A DNA stretch of 64,000 nucleotides from positions 1 to 64,000 of the forward strand of contig JAOAHE010000004.1 of assembly GCA_026415415.1 (NCBI GenBank), read 5' to 3'. Shown piece by piece: positions 7,951-17,455 of this stretch (position 1 is the stretch's first letter; each line of letters begins with the position of its first letter). The notes beneath the pieces are model-generated. The model saw nothing but the letters and a program-made list of their open reading frames with translations. It did no database searches and was not told the DNA's origin. The position numbers and the translations under genes were made by a program. The DNA comes from Thermodesulfovibrionales bacterium. Lineage in GTDB: Bacteria; Nitrospirota; Thermodesulfovibrionia; Thermodesulfovibrionales; Dissulfurispiraceae.

Positions 7951-10668
7951 TTACAAGGTTGATTTAGAAAGTTTTAAGCCTTTCTGTTTGAGTACAGCCT
8001 GAGCTGCTGCAAGGCGAGCTACAGGGACTCTGTAGGGCGAGCAGCTTACATAGTGGAGACCTATCTCGTTACAAAACTCAATTGAGGAAGGGTCTCCGCC
8101 GTGCTCTCCACATATACCCAACTTGATATCTTTTTTAACCTTTTTTGCTTTTTCTATAGCTAACTGCATTATTGCCCCAACGCCTTTACGGTCAATAGTA
8201 ACAAAAGGATCCTCATCTAAGATATGTTGATTAATGTAGAAGGGAAGGAACTTGCCTGCATCATCCCTTGAGAGTCCATATACAGTTTGGGTAAGGTCAT
8301 TAGTGCCAAAAGAATAAAAATCAGCATATGTGGCTATCTCATCAGAGGTAATTGCAGCGCGTGGTAATTCAATCATTGTACCTATTGAATAAGAGACATT
8401 TGCTTTATATTTTTCTTTAATCTCTTCAGCTATTTGAATTGTAAGATCTCGTAAGAATTTTAACTCATTTACATGACCTACGAGAGGGATCATAATTTCG
8501 GGGATTACTTTGACTTTTTCAAGCCATAGCTCACAAGCAGCTTCCATAATTGCTCTTACTTGCATAGCATAAATTTCAGGGAATGTAATGCCTAATCTAC
8601 AGCCTCTATGTCCGAGCATAGGGTTAAATTCATGTAATTCTTTATTTTTTGCCTTTAGTCTTTCTACTGAAACCCCCATCTCAGCGGATAATTCAACAAG
8701 TTCTTCTTCAGAATGAGGTAAAAATTCATGTAAAGGTGGATCTAAAAGTCTTATGGTTACGGGTAATCCTTCCATTACCCTAAATATCTCGATGAAATCA
8801 TTCTTCTGCATAGGAAGTATTTTAGCGAGGGCTTTTTCTCTACCCATTTGGTTATCTGAAAAAATCATCTCCCGGACTGCTTTAATCCTGTTTATATCAA
8901 AAAACATATGTTCTGTTCTGCATAAACCTATTCCTTCTGCCCCAAATTCTCTTGCTATTTTTGCATCTTTTGGGGTATCAGCATTGGCTCTAATGCCAAG
9001 TTTTCTTATCTCATCTGCCCATTTCATTAACTTATGAAAGTCTTCAGTTAAGGTTAGCATAACAAGCGGTGCTTCTCCTAAGATTACCTCACCTGTAGAA
9101 CCATTTAAAGTTATATAGTCACCTTCTTTAACGGTGATTTTACCATCAATAACAAAGTATTTTTCTTTTTCATGGATATTGATAGTGCTACAGCCAACTA
9201 CACAACATTTACCCATTCCTCTTCCAACAACTGCTGCATGAGAGGTCATCCCACCTCTTGCTGTCAATATACCTTGGGCAGCTGCCATACCACCAACGTC
9301 TTCTGGTGAGGTTTCAGTCCTAACCAATATAACCTTTTCATTATTTGCTGCTGCTTTCTCTGCATCATGGGCTGTAAAAACAACCTTTCCTACTGCAGCG
9401 CCTGGTGAGGCAGGCAGTCCTTTTGCTACTACATTGACATTTGCTTTTGGGTCAATCATAGGATGGAGCAATTGTTTGATCTGTTCAGGGTCAATTCGCA
9501 TTATAGCGGTTTTTTTGTCTATGAGTTTTTCTTTAACCATATCTACCGCTATTTTAATAGCGGCCATTGCTGTTCTTTTACCTACTCTTGTTTGTAGCAT
9601 GTAGAGTTTACCTTCTTGTATTGTAAACTCTATATCAAGCATATCTTTATAATGCTTTTCAAGTTTAGTATATATCCTTTCAAGCTCTTTGTATGCTTTT
9701 GGAAGTCGTTTTTTAAGTTCGTTGATATGAATAGGAGTTCTTATGCCAGCAACTACATCTTCTCCTTGAGCGTTTATGAGGCATTCAGCAAAGAATTCTT
9801 TATTTCCAGTAGATGGGTCTCTTGTAAAGCCAACTCCTGTGCCTGAGTTTTCTCCCATATTTCCAAAGACCATTGACTGAATATTGCAAGCTGTACCTAA
9901 GTCATCTGGTATCCCTGATAATCTACGATATGTACATGCCCTGTCTCCAAACCAAGAATTGAAAACAGCATTGATAGCAAGCTTTAATTGTTCATAAGGA
10001 TCAGACGGAAAGTCGGTAAGTGTTTCTTCTTTATAAATCTTTTTAAACTCTTTAACTATTGCCTTTAGGTCATCTACATTCAATTCTGTATCATGTTGTA
10101 ATCCGTTTCTTCTTTTTACACTTTCTAACACATCTTCAAACTTACTACGCTCTATTCCCATCACAATATTACTGAACATAGTTATGAATCTTCTATATGC
10201 ATCATAAGCAAATCTTTCGTTCTTTGTCTTTTTTATTAGTCCTAAGAGTGTTGAGTCATTTAGTCCAAGATTTAAAACTGTGTCCATCATACCTGGCATA
10301 GAAAATTTAGCTCCTGAGCGGACAGATACCAGAAGAGGGTTTTCTGGGTCTCCGAACTTCATACCCATTATTTTTTCTACTTTTTTGAGGTTACTTAATA
10401 CTTCATCCCACATGCCCGGTGGATACTGTTTGTTGTTTTTGAAATACTCAGTACAGGCTTCTGTTGTAATAGTAAAACCTGCAGGAACGGGCATACCAAG
10501 ATTTGTCATCTCAGCAAGACCAGCTCCTTTCCCTCCTAAAAGATCTTTCATATTGCCATTACCTTCTGCCTTTCCATCCCCAAAGAAATATACATATTTT
10601 TTCTTATTTGCCGATTCAGTCTTTTTAATTTTTGGTTTGGTAGTGTTGTCTTTTTTTATTTTTGCCAT
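7951..10668 (-). CDS. ppdK: Pyruvate, phosphate dikinase
   Basis: The enzyme interconverts pyruvate, ATP and Pi with PEP, AMP and PPi, and anaerobes use it for gluconeogenesis or PPi-dependent glycolysis. The 905-residue protein shows the ATP-grasp domain (GGKGAGLAEM, SVRSGAKFSMPGMMDTVLNLG) and the phosphohistidine domain with GGMTSHAAVVGRGMG (His near residue 477). The PEP/pyruvate barrel carries GLCRTEHMF and CGEHGGDP. The ATG at 10668 is preferred to the GTG two codons upstream because GGAGGT lies 4 bases before it and overlaps that GTG. A lysine-rich N-terminal extension of about 22 residues precedes the usual start of the family. The cytochrome gene follows 90 bases downstream. Confidence 0.97.
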   Translation of the reverse strand: MAKIKKDNTTKPKIKKTESANKKKYVYFFGDGKAEGNGNMKDLLGGKGAGLAEMTNLGMPVPAGFTITTEACTEYFKNNKQYPPGMWDEVLSNLKKVEKIMGMKFGDPENPLLVSVRSGAKFSMPGMMDTVLNLGLNDSTLLGLIKKTKNERFAYDAYRRFITMFSNIVMGIERSKFEDVLESVKRRNGLQHDTELNVDDLKAIVKEFKKIYKEETLTDFPSDPYEQLKLAINAVFNSWFGDRACTYRRLSGIPDDLGTACNIQSMVFGNMGENSGTGVGFTRDPSTGNKEFFAECLINAQGEDVVAGIRTPIHINELKKRLPKAYKELERIYTKLEKHYKDMLDIEFTIQEGKLYMLQTRVGKRTAMAAIKIAVDMVKEKLIDKKTAIMRIDPEQIKQLLHPMIDPKANVNVVAKGLPASPGAAVGKVVFTAHDAEKAAANNEKVILVRTETSPEDVGGMAAAQGILTARGGMTSHAAVVGRGMGKCCVVGCSTINIHEKEKYFVIDGKITVKEGDYITLNGSTGEVILGEAPLVMLTLTEDFHKLMKWADEIRKLGIRANADTPKDAKIAREFGAEGIGLCRTEHMFFDINRIKAVREMIFSDNQMGREKALAKILPMQKNDFIEIFRVMEGLPVTIRLLDPPLHEFLPHSEEELVELSAEMGVSVERLKAKNKELHEFNPMLGHRGCRLGITFPEIYAMQVRAIMEAACELWLEKVKVIPEIMIPLVGHVNELKFLRDLTIQIAEEIKEKYKANVSYSIGTMIELPRAAITSDEIATYADFYSFGTNDLTQTVYGLSRDDAGKFLPFYINQHILDEDPFVTIDRKGVGAIMQLAIEKAKKVKKDIKLGICGEHGGDPSSIEFCNEIGLHYVSCSPYRVPVARLAAAQAVLKQKGLKLSKSTL

Positions 10669-10892
10669 CGGCACCTCCAGATTTGCTTACAAAGTTAGAT
10701 GGGTTAATATGCTATAGTCTATATTGAAAATATGAAAAAATTCAAGGATTTTCAGTAAAATTAGCCATAAATAAAAATACATTACGATCTTATCCTAATT
10801 AATCTCTATTTACACAGTAAAATGAGATAAAGCTAAAGAGGCAATAAAGATTATAATTTATCTTTTGTTCTTTATAGCTAAAAGCTTATTAT

Positions 10893-12107
10893 TTAAGTAA
10901 TTTGTTTTAGGATACTTGTAAGTTTTTCAATATCATCAGGTGTATGGGTAGCTGTTATAGATAACCTTAATCGTGGTATTTTGACAGTTGGAGGCCTGAT
11001 AGCTGGAGCATAGATATAGTTTGTCTCTAAATATTTTGAGAAGCTCAAGACATTATTGGTGTCATCGGAGGAAAATATTTTTGGAGGTATTAGAGGTATT
11101 ATTGGCGTTTGTGAGTTGAGGGTATTGTATCCTAGTTTAAGGAGACTTTCATAAAGTCTTTGTCTATTTTTCCATAGCTTTTCAACTATATTTTTTTCTT
11201 TTTCTACTATTTCTAATGCTTTTATAGACGCAGCTATTATGCAAGGAGGAAGGGCTGTCGAAAAAATTAGTCCTCTTGATTTATTAATTAACCACTGGAT
11301 TATCTCTGAGTCTGCAGCGATAAAAGCACCAAAAGCGCCTAAAGCCTTTGATAAAGTGCCCATTTGAATAATCCATTGTTTTGGCTCAATATTGAAATGG
11401 GCAAGGGCTCCTTTTCCCTCCCCAAGAACGCCTGTGCCATGAGCATCATCTAAGTAAAGAAGAGCATCAGTCTGTTCACATACTTCATAAATTTCTTTAA
11501 GAGGCGCTATATCACCATCCATGCTGAAAACTGTATCGGTTATTACCAATTTTCTTCTTGCATTGCTATTTTTAATCAACTCATATAAATGTTGAGAATC
11601 ACAGTGTTTATATATAAGCTTTTTTGCTTTACTGAGTCTAATACCATCAATGATGCTTGCATGGTTTAACTCATCACTAAGGATAACATCGTTTTCATCA
11701 ACTAAAGCAGGTATTACACTTGTGTTGGCTGTATATCCTGAGTTAAGAATTAGTGATGACTGAGTTTTTTTAAATTTTGCGATAAGATCTTCTAATTTTT
11801 TGTGTAATTCTGTGCCGCCAGACAATAGTCTTGATGCTCCAGCTCCAAAACCATATCTATAGGTAGCTTCAACAGCAGCTTTAATGATCTCTTCATTGTT
11901 TGATAAACCAAGATAATCATTAGATGAGAAATTGATAAAAGTATTACCATTAATAATTATGCGTGAGGCACCACCGCAATATTCTTGAAAATTTGAGGTT
12001 TGTTGATTAACTTCTGCATTTGAAAGATTGATGTATGTACCTCTATCCCTTATTGTTCTTAGTAAACCTTTTTCTTGTAATAAGTGTAAGAAGTCTTTAA
12101 AAAACAT
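10893..12107 (-). CDS. bioF: 8-amino-7-oxononanoate synthase (BioF-like)
   Basis: This PLP-dependent alpha-oxoamine synthase would condense pimeloyl-ACP or pimeloyl-CoA with L-alanine in biotin synthesis. Motifs are SNDYLGLS, GAGASRLLSGG, LNSGYTANTS, DDAHGTGVLGEGKG, the PLP-lysine box GTLSKALGAFGAF and FSTALPP. STALPP is usual in BioF, while glycine C-acetyltransferases tend to have SNSLPP. The ATG at 12107 is preferred over the TTG at 12137. No other bio gene is adjacent. The window does encode a biotin-dependent decarboxylase (oadA), which needs the cofactor. Kbl-like activity cannot be excluded. Confidence 0.87.
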   Translation of the reverse strand: MFFKDFLHLLQEKGLLRTIRDRGTYINLSNAEVNQQTSNFQEYCGGASRIIINGNTFINFSSNDYLGLSNNEEIIKAAVEATYRYGFGAGASRLLSGGTELHKKLEDLIAKFKKTQSSLILNSGYTANTSVIPALVDENDVILSDELNHASIIDGIRLSKAKKLIYKHCDSQHLYELIKNSNARRKLVITDTVFSMDGDIAPLKEIYEVCEQTDALLYLDDAHGTGVLGEGKGALAHFNIEPKQWIIQMGTLSKALGAFGAFIAADSEIIQWLINKSRGLIFSTALPPCIIAASIKALEIVEKEKNIVEKLWKNRQRLYESLLKLGYNTLNSQTPIIPLIPPKIFSSDDTNNVLSFSKYLETNYIYAPAIRPPTVKIPRLRLSITATHTPDDIEKLTSILKQIT

Positions 12108-12203
12108 TTTCGTTGAATGTTTGTTTGAATTTAACAATATGTAGTAAATAATTTTGTATCAAATACATTATCTTGATTAAGAGTTTAAACAAATAATTTG
12201 CTC

Positions 12204-12232
12204 TTGACATTAAGTTTAATAAATTATATCAT
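12204..12232 (+). promoter_or_regulatory. Sigma-70-type promoter of the dcw cluster
   Basis: A perfect -35 box TTGACA (12204-12209) and a -10-like TATCAT (12227-12232) are separated by 17 bases. Transcription should start near 12239, just at the MraZ boxes and about 60 bases before mraZ. Confidence 0.75.
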
Positions 12233-12239
12233 GTAGTAA

Positions 12240-12269
12240 AAAGTGGTAAAAAGTGGTAAAAAGTGTAAT
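12240..12269 (+). promoter_or_regulatory. MraZ boxes: three 10-bp direct repeats
   Basis: AAAGTGGTAA (12240-12249), AAAGTGGTAA (12250-12259) and AAAGTGTAAT (12260-12269) repeat every 10 bases. This matches the known layout of MraZ operators: short G-containing direct repeats one helical turn apart at the mraZ promoter. They cover the predicted transcription start, which suggests autoregulation. Confidence 0.8.
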
Positions 12270-12298
12270 ACCTCATAATCATTTTAATATAGTTATTT

Positions 12299-12754
12299 AT
12301 GTCATCATTCATAGGTAAATTTTATCATACTTTAGACTCAAAAGGTAGGGTGATGTTGCCTGCACCATTGAGGGAAGCACTTTATAAAAAGTATGACTCT
12401 GATAAATTGTTTATAACAAATGCAGGTTTTGATACTTGTCTTCATTTATTTCCCACACAGGAATGGTACTTATTTTTAGAGAAGATACAAAAACTCCCCT
12501 CTATGGATGAGGCGGTAAAATTTCTGACAAGAAGAGTAGTGGCAGGAGCTGTAGAGGTTAGTATAGATAAACAAGGTAGGATACTGATCCCCTTTGAGCA
12601 TAGGCAAGATGCTAAGATTGCAGCAGAGGTTGTAATAGTTGGGCAATTAAATAAAATTGAGATCTGGGATAAATCAGAGTGGGATGCAGTAACAGATCCA
12701 AAGAATGTTGATAAAAAGAAGTTTGAAATTGCTCTTGCTGGATATGGTCTTTGA
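12299..12754 (+). CDS. mraZ: Transcriptional regulator MraZ
   Basis: The 151-residue protein has the two AbrB-like SpoVT domains of MraZ: residues 1-50 with YHTLDSKGRVMLPAPLRE, and the second half with VEVSIDKQGRILIPFEHR. MraZ binds direct repeats in its own promoter and modulates the division and cell-wall cluster. Three such repeats lie immediately upstream. No Shine-Dalgarno sequence is visible before the ATG. It is the first gene of the dcw operon. Confidence 0.96.
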   Translation: MSSFIGKFYHTLDSKGRVMLPAPLREALYKKYDSDKLFITNAGFDTCLHLFPTQEWYLFLEKIQKLPSMDEAVKFLTRRVVAGAVEVSIDKQGRILIPFEHRQDAKIAAEVVIVGQLNKIEIWDKSEWDAVTDPKNVDKKKFEIALAGYGL

Positions 12755-12775
12755 AAAGTTTAAGGAGTCTGTTGT

Positions 12776-12940
12776 ATGTCAAATCAATATGAGGTATCTG
12801 AAAAAAATAATATGGAAAGTTGTCAACAAGAAAAATTTGATTATCCCTTCTACAAAGTTAATATTGTGTTATTTAAAGAAGCTGTAGAAGATTTAGTATT
12901 GCCAAATATTTGTAAGAGAAATACGAAATCAGAAAATTGA
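12776..12940 (+). CDS. Small 54-residue ORF between mraZ and rsmH
   Basis: An ATG at 12776 with AAGGAG about 10 bases upstream opens a 54-codon frame ending in TGA at 12938-12940. The last third reads VNIVLFKEAVEDLVLP. This looks like the conserved beginning of RsmH (compare AVLVKEAVELL in the next gene), so it could be a duplicated, broken start of rsmH or a small unrelated protein. I do not recognise a family. Its position inside the operon and its ribosome site favour translation, but the evidence is thin. Confidence 0.4.
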   Translation: MSNQYEVSEKNNMESCQQEKFDYPFYKVNIVLFKEAVEDLVLPNICKRNTKSEN

Positions 12941-12981
12941 GATTTTAAGGTAGGGTTGTAATTACAAATCTTTTTCAACAT

Positions 12982-13842
12982 ATGGCTGTTTTGGTAAAGG
13001 AGGCAGTAGAGCTTCTTATTACTTCACAAGAAGGTATTTATATTGATGCGACCATAGGTTTTGGTAGTCATAGTAAAGAGATCTTATCCAGGTTGGGCGA
13101 AAAGGCAAAAGTTATAGGGGTTGATAGGGACGCGCAGGCAATTAAATTTCTTGAGAAAAACTTAATAGATAAAAGACTCATACTCAAAAAAGGCAATTTT
13201 TCTGAACTAAAAAAGTTATTGCAAGAGTTGGATATTATTATAGTTGATGGAGTTCTGTTTGATTTAGGGGTGTCTTTGTATCAGCTAAAAAATTCAGAGA
13301 GAGGTTTCAGTTTTCATTCTGATTCATATCTGGATATGAGGATGGATAAATCAGAGCCACTTACAGCGTGGTATGTAATAAATAAATATCCTCAGAACAA
13401 ACTAGAAAGAATTTTTTTAGAATATGGTGAGGAAAGATTCTCAAAAAAGATTTCTCAAGCTATTGTTAGGCAAAGACAGAGGAAGTCTATAGATACATGT
13501 AGAGAGTTATCAAAAATTATAGAGGAGATATATTTACATAGAGGCAAAATACACCCAGCCACAAAAGTCTTTCAAGCTATAAGAATTGAAGTAAATAAGG
13601 AACTTAAAAATTTACAAGAGGGTCTTGTTTCAGCCTTTGAATTATTAAAACAAGAAGGTAGGTTGTGTGTTATCTCTTATCACTCTCTTGAAGATAGAAT
13701 TGTTAAAGGATTTTTTAAGGAAATGGTTGGTAAAGGTAAGTTAAGAGTCATAACAAAAAAACCTATCACACCATCAGATGAAGAAGTTAAGGTAAACCCA
13801 TCTTCAAGAAGTGCTAAATTGAGAGCTGGCGAAAGATTATGA
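12982..13842 (+). CDS. rsmH: 16S rRNA (cytosine-1402 N4) methyltransferase RsmH
   Basis: This SAM-dependent enzyme methylates C1402 in the 16S rRNA decoding centre. It carries YIDATIGFGSHSKEIL, GVDRDAQAI, GVLFDLGVSLYQLKNSERGFSF, LDMRMD, HPATKVFQAIRIEVNKEL, ISYHSLEDRIVK and PSSRSAKLRAGER. The ATG at 12982 falls inside the usual N-terminal H-x-PVLL motif. The codon just before it is His, and the frame stays open back to 12949 with AGGTAGGG near 12950 but no ATG, GTG or TTG. Translation from an unusual start such as ATT at 12961 is therefore possible. Its stop overlaps the ftsL start. Confidence 0.95.
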   Translation: MAVLVKEAVELLITSQEGIYIDATIGFGSHSKEILSRLGEKAKVIGVDRDAQAIKFLEKNLIDKRLILKKGNFSELKKLLQELDIIIVDGVLFDLGVSLYQLKNSERGFSFHSDSYLDMRMDKSEPLTAWYVINKYPQNKLERIFLEYGEERFSKKISQAIVRQRQRKSIDTCRELSKIIEEIYLHRGKIHPATKVFQAIRIEVNKELKNLQEGLVSAFELLKQEGRLCVISYHSLEDRIVKGFFKEMVGKGKLRVITKKPITPSDEEVKVNPSSRSAKLRAGERL

Positions 13843-14165
13843 GAAAAAGACATAAAAGAATAAGTTTAATATTTAAATCGCTTTCTTTGATCCTTGTGAT
13901 AGTAGTAGTTTTTTTTGTCTTAAAGCATAAAAATACTGTTACTACCCTGGAATACCAGATCAGCCTTCTTGAGAAGAAAAAAATGCAACTTATAAAAGAA
14001 AAAGATCAGTTAAGAGCTGAAAAGTTAAAATTGGCTTCCATAGATAACATTAAAAAATTTGCATCTGCTCATGAAGAGTTTCAATTCCCTGACCGTAAAA
14101 AGGTCATAACGGTTGTAACTACCAAAGAAGCCGAGCCTCGCTCTGCAGCATACAAAAGCAAATGA
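13839..14165 (+). CDS. ftsL: FtsL-like cell division protein
   Basis: The 108-residue single-pass membrane protein has a basic start (MRKRHKR), one transmembrane helix near residues 11-28 and a coiled coil near 35-70 (LEYQISLLEKKKMQLIKEKD). This is the size and layout of FtsL, which bridges FtsB/FtsQ and FtsI/FtsW in the divisome. Sequence conservation in FtsL is low, so the call rests on topology and on its place between rsmH and ftsI. The ATGA overlap with rsmH suggests coupling. Confidence 0.85.
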   Translation: MRKRHKRISLIFKSLSLILVIVVVFFVLKHKNTVTTLEYQISLLEKKKMQLIKEKDQLRAEKLKLASIDNIKKFASAHEEFQFPDRKKVITVVTTKEAEPRSAAYKSK

Positions 14166-14226
14166 GCCCATGATTTTAAAAATGCTCAAATGATCTTAAC
14201 TTAGAACAGAAAGGACATTTGGCATT

Positions 14227-15930
14227 ATGAAAACGAGATTAATAGTTTTAGTCTGTCTCTTGTCTATCTCTTTCGTAGCTATTATTATTAAACTTACATA
14301 CATTATGGTTATAAATCACCAATGGTATGTAGAAAGAGCCAAGATGCAACAGATTAAAGTTGCAGAGATGCCAGCAAAAAGAGGGCTTATTTTTGATAGA
14401 AAAGGTAGAGAGTTAGCTATAAATCTTGATACCGAGTCAATTATATGTAACCCTGCTGACATAGCTGATAATGAAGCTCCAAGGATAGCTAAGGAGCTTT
14501 CTTTAACTTTGGGTAAAGACGTAAAAGCGATCTTAACTAAACTTAATTCAGATTCAAGATTTTGTTGGATTGAGAGAAAAGTATCTTCAGATGTTGCAAA
14601 CGAGATTAAAAACCTAAAATTAAAAGGCATAGGTCTTACAAATGAGATTAAAAGGGTTTATCCAAAGGGTAGTTTAGCAGCTCATATTATAGGTTTTGTT
14701 GATATTGATAATAAGGGGCTTGAAGGATTGGAAAGATTCTATGATAAAGAACTTACAGCCCCACAGGAGAAGTTTCTTACCTATAAAGATGCTAAAGGCT
14801 ACCTTCTTTCTTCAGGACAAATGAAAGAGTTAAAAGGCAACAATATAATTTTGACGATAGATGAAGGATTACAATATATTCTTGAAAAAAATCTTGATGA
14901 AGCTGTCAAGAAATGGAATGCCTCCTATGCAACAGCTATCATGATGGATCCTTTTACTGGAGAGATTATGGCTATGGCTAATAGTCCATCCTTTGACTTA
15001 AATAATCCAGGGGCTATTAAAGATAAAAAGCTAATTAAAAACCGCGCCATAACGGATTGCTATGAACCAGGCTCAACTTTTAAAATAATAGTTGGTGTTG
15101 CTGCTTTAGAAGAAGGGATAGTTAAGCCTAATGCTAAATATGATTGCTCGGCAGGGTATATAGAGGTAGGTGGTAAAAAAATAAAAGATGCTCATAGACA
15201 TGGTGTGCTTACTTTTCAAGAAGTGATTCAGAAATCATCTAATGTAGGTACTATTAAGATAGGGCTATCCTTAGGAAAAGAAAAACTTTATGATTATGCT
15301 AAAAGATTTGGTTTTGGTCAAAAAACAGGTATTGATATAGCAGGTGAGGTATCTGGGGTGGTAAGACCACCAGAGAGATGGTCGGGCATATCAATCGGTG
15401 CTTTCTCAATAGGACAGGAGATTTCAGCTACTCCTCTACAAATTCTTAGGGCATATTCAGCCATCGCAAATGGGGGGTTTTTAGTAAGACCATATTTGGT
15501 ATCAGAAATTCGGTCTCCTGATGGCATAACTATACACAAAACATCCCCTAAGAGTGAAAGGATCATATCTGAGAAGACGGCAAAAGCTTTTAGCATGATA
15601 CTTACGACAGTTACAGAAGTAGGCGGGACTGCGAAGGAGGCGTCTGTAGAAGGTAATCTTGTAGCTGGGAAAACAGGGACGGCTCAGAAATACGATCCTC
15701 TTTTAAAGAGATACTCAAAGTCCAATTATGTTAGTTCTTTTGTTGGGTTTGTTCCTGCAGACAACCCAAGGTTTGCTTTAGTAGTAGTTGTACATGACCC
15801 AAGAGGTCATATTTATGGTGGAGTGGTAGCAGCCCCTGTTTTCAGAAAGATAGCAAGTGATGCACTTTCCTATTTAGATGTACCTCAAGATGAGCAAAGA
15901 AAAAATCATATTTTGGTTACCTCACGATGA
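14227..15930 (+). CDS. ftsI: Septal peptidoglycan transpeptidase FtsI (PBP3)
   Basis: This class B penicillin-binding protein cross-links septal peptidoglycan with FtsW. The 567-residue sequence has an N-terminal membrane anchor (residues 3-25), the pedestal domain (KRGLIFDRKGRELA, RVYPKGSLAAHIIGFVD) and the transpeptidase domain. That domain carries the active Ser in EPGSTFKI, the second motif SSN and the third motif KTGTAQ. No C-terminal PASTA repeats are present. Its stop overlaps the murE ATG by 4 bases. Confidence 0.96.
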   Translation: MKTRLIVLVCLLSISFVAIIIKLTYIMVINHQWYVERAKMQQIKVAEMPAKRGLIFDRKGRELAINLDTESIICNPADIADNEAPRIAKELSLTLGKDVKAILTKLNSDSRFCWIERKVSSDVANEIKNLKLKGIGLTNEIKRVYPKGSLAAHIIGFVDIDNKGLEGLERFYDKELTAPQEKFLTYKDAKGYLLSSGQMKELKGNNIILTIDEGLQYILEKNLDEAVKKWNASYATAIMMDPFTGEIMAMANSPSFDLNNPGAIKDKKLIKNRAITDCYEPGSTFKIIVGVAALEEGIVKPNAKYDCSAGYIEVGGKKIKDAHRHGVLTFQEVIQKSSNVGTIKIGLSLGKEKLYDYAKRFGFGQKTGIDIAGEVSGVVRPPERWSGISIGAFSIGQEISATPLQILRAYSAIANGGFLVRPYLVSEIRSPDGITIHKTSPKSERIISEKTAKAFSMILTTVTEVGGTAKEASVEGNLVAGKTGTAQKYDPLLKRYSKSNYVSSFVGFVPADNPRFALVVVVHDPRGHIYGGVVAAPVFRKIASDALSYLDVPQDEQRKNHILVTSR

Positions 15931-17450
15931 AAATAGGCAGAGATCGTTTTGCTAATTTTAGGTTTTTAAATAACATAGAGTTAGATATTGAGGGTATATC
16001 TTATGATTCAAGGACTGTTAAAGAAAAAAATCTTTTTGTTGCTATAGAAGGAGAAAATTTTGATGGACATACATTCATTAAAGAAGCAATCTTAAAAGGT
16101 GCTACAGCGGTAGTTTTTGAAAAGGGAAAATCCGACCCTAACTTAATACAGAAATACCCTCATATTGCGTGGATTGAAGTAGAAGACAGTAGACTTGCTT
16201 TGGCTCAGCTATCAAGCAGTTTCTACCATTATCCATCACAAAAACTCAACTTAATAGGCATAACAGGGACTAACGGTAAAACAACAACTTCTTACCTTAT
16301 AAGGCATCTCTTAATAAGTAGTGGCAGAAATGTAGGGTTAATAGGAACCCTTGGCTATTATGTTAAAAACTCTTTTTACCCCTCTATACATACAACACCA
16401 GAAGCACCCGATTTTCAAGCTTATCTAAGGAAGATGTTAGATGAAGGATGTGAGTATGTTATTTCTGAGGTTTCTTCTCATGCTCTTGCTCAAAAAAGGG
16501 TTGACTGCTCAAGGTTTAAGATTGCTGTATTTACCAACTTAACACAGGACCATTTGGATTTTCATAAAACCATGGAGGCTTATTATCAGGCTAAGAAAAG
16601 ATTGTTTTCTGATCTATTAATTGATGGTGGTATAGCGGTAATAAATATAGACGATTTCTATGGAAGCAGGTTAATGGATGAGCTCAAAACTGAAAGGGGC
16701 AGTAATCTTCAGTATATAACAATAGGGATTAAAAATCCTAAAGCTACTATACGTGCAAAGGACACAAGAGTGTCTTTTAGCGGGATCTCTTTCAGAATTG
16801 AAAGTAGCTATGAAGAGCCTCAATTAGAGTCTTTATTTTCATCTAAACTAATTGGTATTCCGAATGTTTATAATATTATTTCTGCTATTGCAGTAGGGTT
16901 AAGTTTAGGGTTTAACTTTCAGTATCTGAAAAAAGCTGTTGAGGAGTTTTCACCTGTTGAAGGTAGGTTTCAAAAGGTAGATGTTGGTCAAGATTTTATT
17001 GCTATAGTTGATTATGCTCATACCGAAGACGCTTTGAAGGGGCTTTTAAATACTGCAAGGGAGTTGTTGATTCTTAGCCCTTCAAAGTCAAAAAAGAGTG
17101 CGAAGATTATAACAGTCTTTGGTTGCGGTGGTAACAGAGATAAATCTAAACGCCCTGCAATGGCTAAGGTGGCTACTGAGTTAAGTGATTTTGTAATAAT
17201 AACCTCAGATAATCCAAGGTTTGAAGACCCAATGGATATTATTAGTGATATAGAGAAGGGTGTTACTACAAAAAATTATCTCATTATCCCTGATAGAAAA
17301 CTAGCAATTAATATGGCTGTAAGAGAAGCTTCAAGAGGAGATGTGTTATTGGTAGCAGGTAAGGGGCATGAAAACTATCAAGAAGTTAAGGGGGTTAGGT
17401 TGCCTTTTAGTGATAAATTAGAGCTTGAAAAAGCTATACAGCAAAGATAA
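15927..17450 (+). CDS. murE: UDP-MurNAc-L-Ala-D-Glu : meso-diaminopimelate ligase MurE
   Basis: This Mur ligase adds the third residue of the stem peptide. The 507-residue protein has the MurE N-terminal domain (DSRTVKEKNLFVAIEGENFDG), the ATP site GITGTNGKTTTSYL, TTPEAPDFQ, the EVSSHAL motif and a C-terminal domain. The C-terminal DNPR motif (SDNPRFEDP) selects meso-diaminopimelate rather than lysine, which fits a Gram-negative type wall. It overlaps ftsI by 4 bases, and murF starts 5 bases later. Confidence 0.97.
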   Translation: MKIGRDRFANFRFLNNIELDIEGISYDSRTVKEKNLFVAIEGENFDGHTFIKEAILKGATAVVFEKGKSDPNLIQKYPHIAWIEVEDSRLALAQLSSSFYHYPSQKLNLIGITGTNGKTTTSYLIRHLLISSGRNVGLIGTLGYYVKNSFYPSIHTTPEAPDFQAYLRKMLDEGCEYVISEVSSHALAQKRVDCSRFKIAVFTNLTQDHLDFHKTMEAYYQAKKRLFSDLLIDGGIAVINIDDFYGSRLMDELKTERGSNLQYITIGIKNPKATIRAKDTRVSFSGISFRIESSYEEPQLESLFSSKLIGIPNVYNIISAIAVGLSLGFNFQYLKKAVEEFSPVEGRFQKVDVGQDFIAIVDYAHTEDALKGLLNTARELLILSPSKSKKSAKIITVFGCGGNRDKSKRPAMAKVATELSDFVIITSDNPRFEDPMDIISDIEKGVTTKNYLIIPDRKLAINMAVREASRGDVLLVAGKGHENYQEVKGVRLPFSDKLELEKAIQQR

Positions 17451-17455
17451 CTCTT

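Noticed and set aside
12705-12887. 60-codon frame overlapping the end of mraZ
   Set aside because: It lacks a ribosome site, and the adjacent frame 12776-12940 has a better one.
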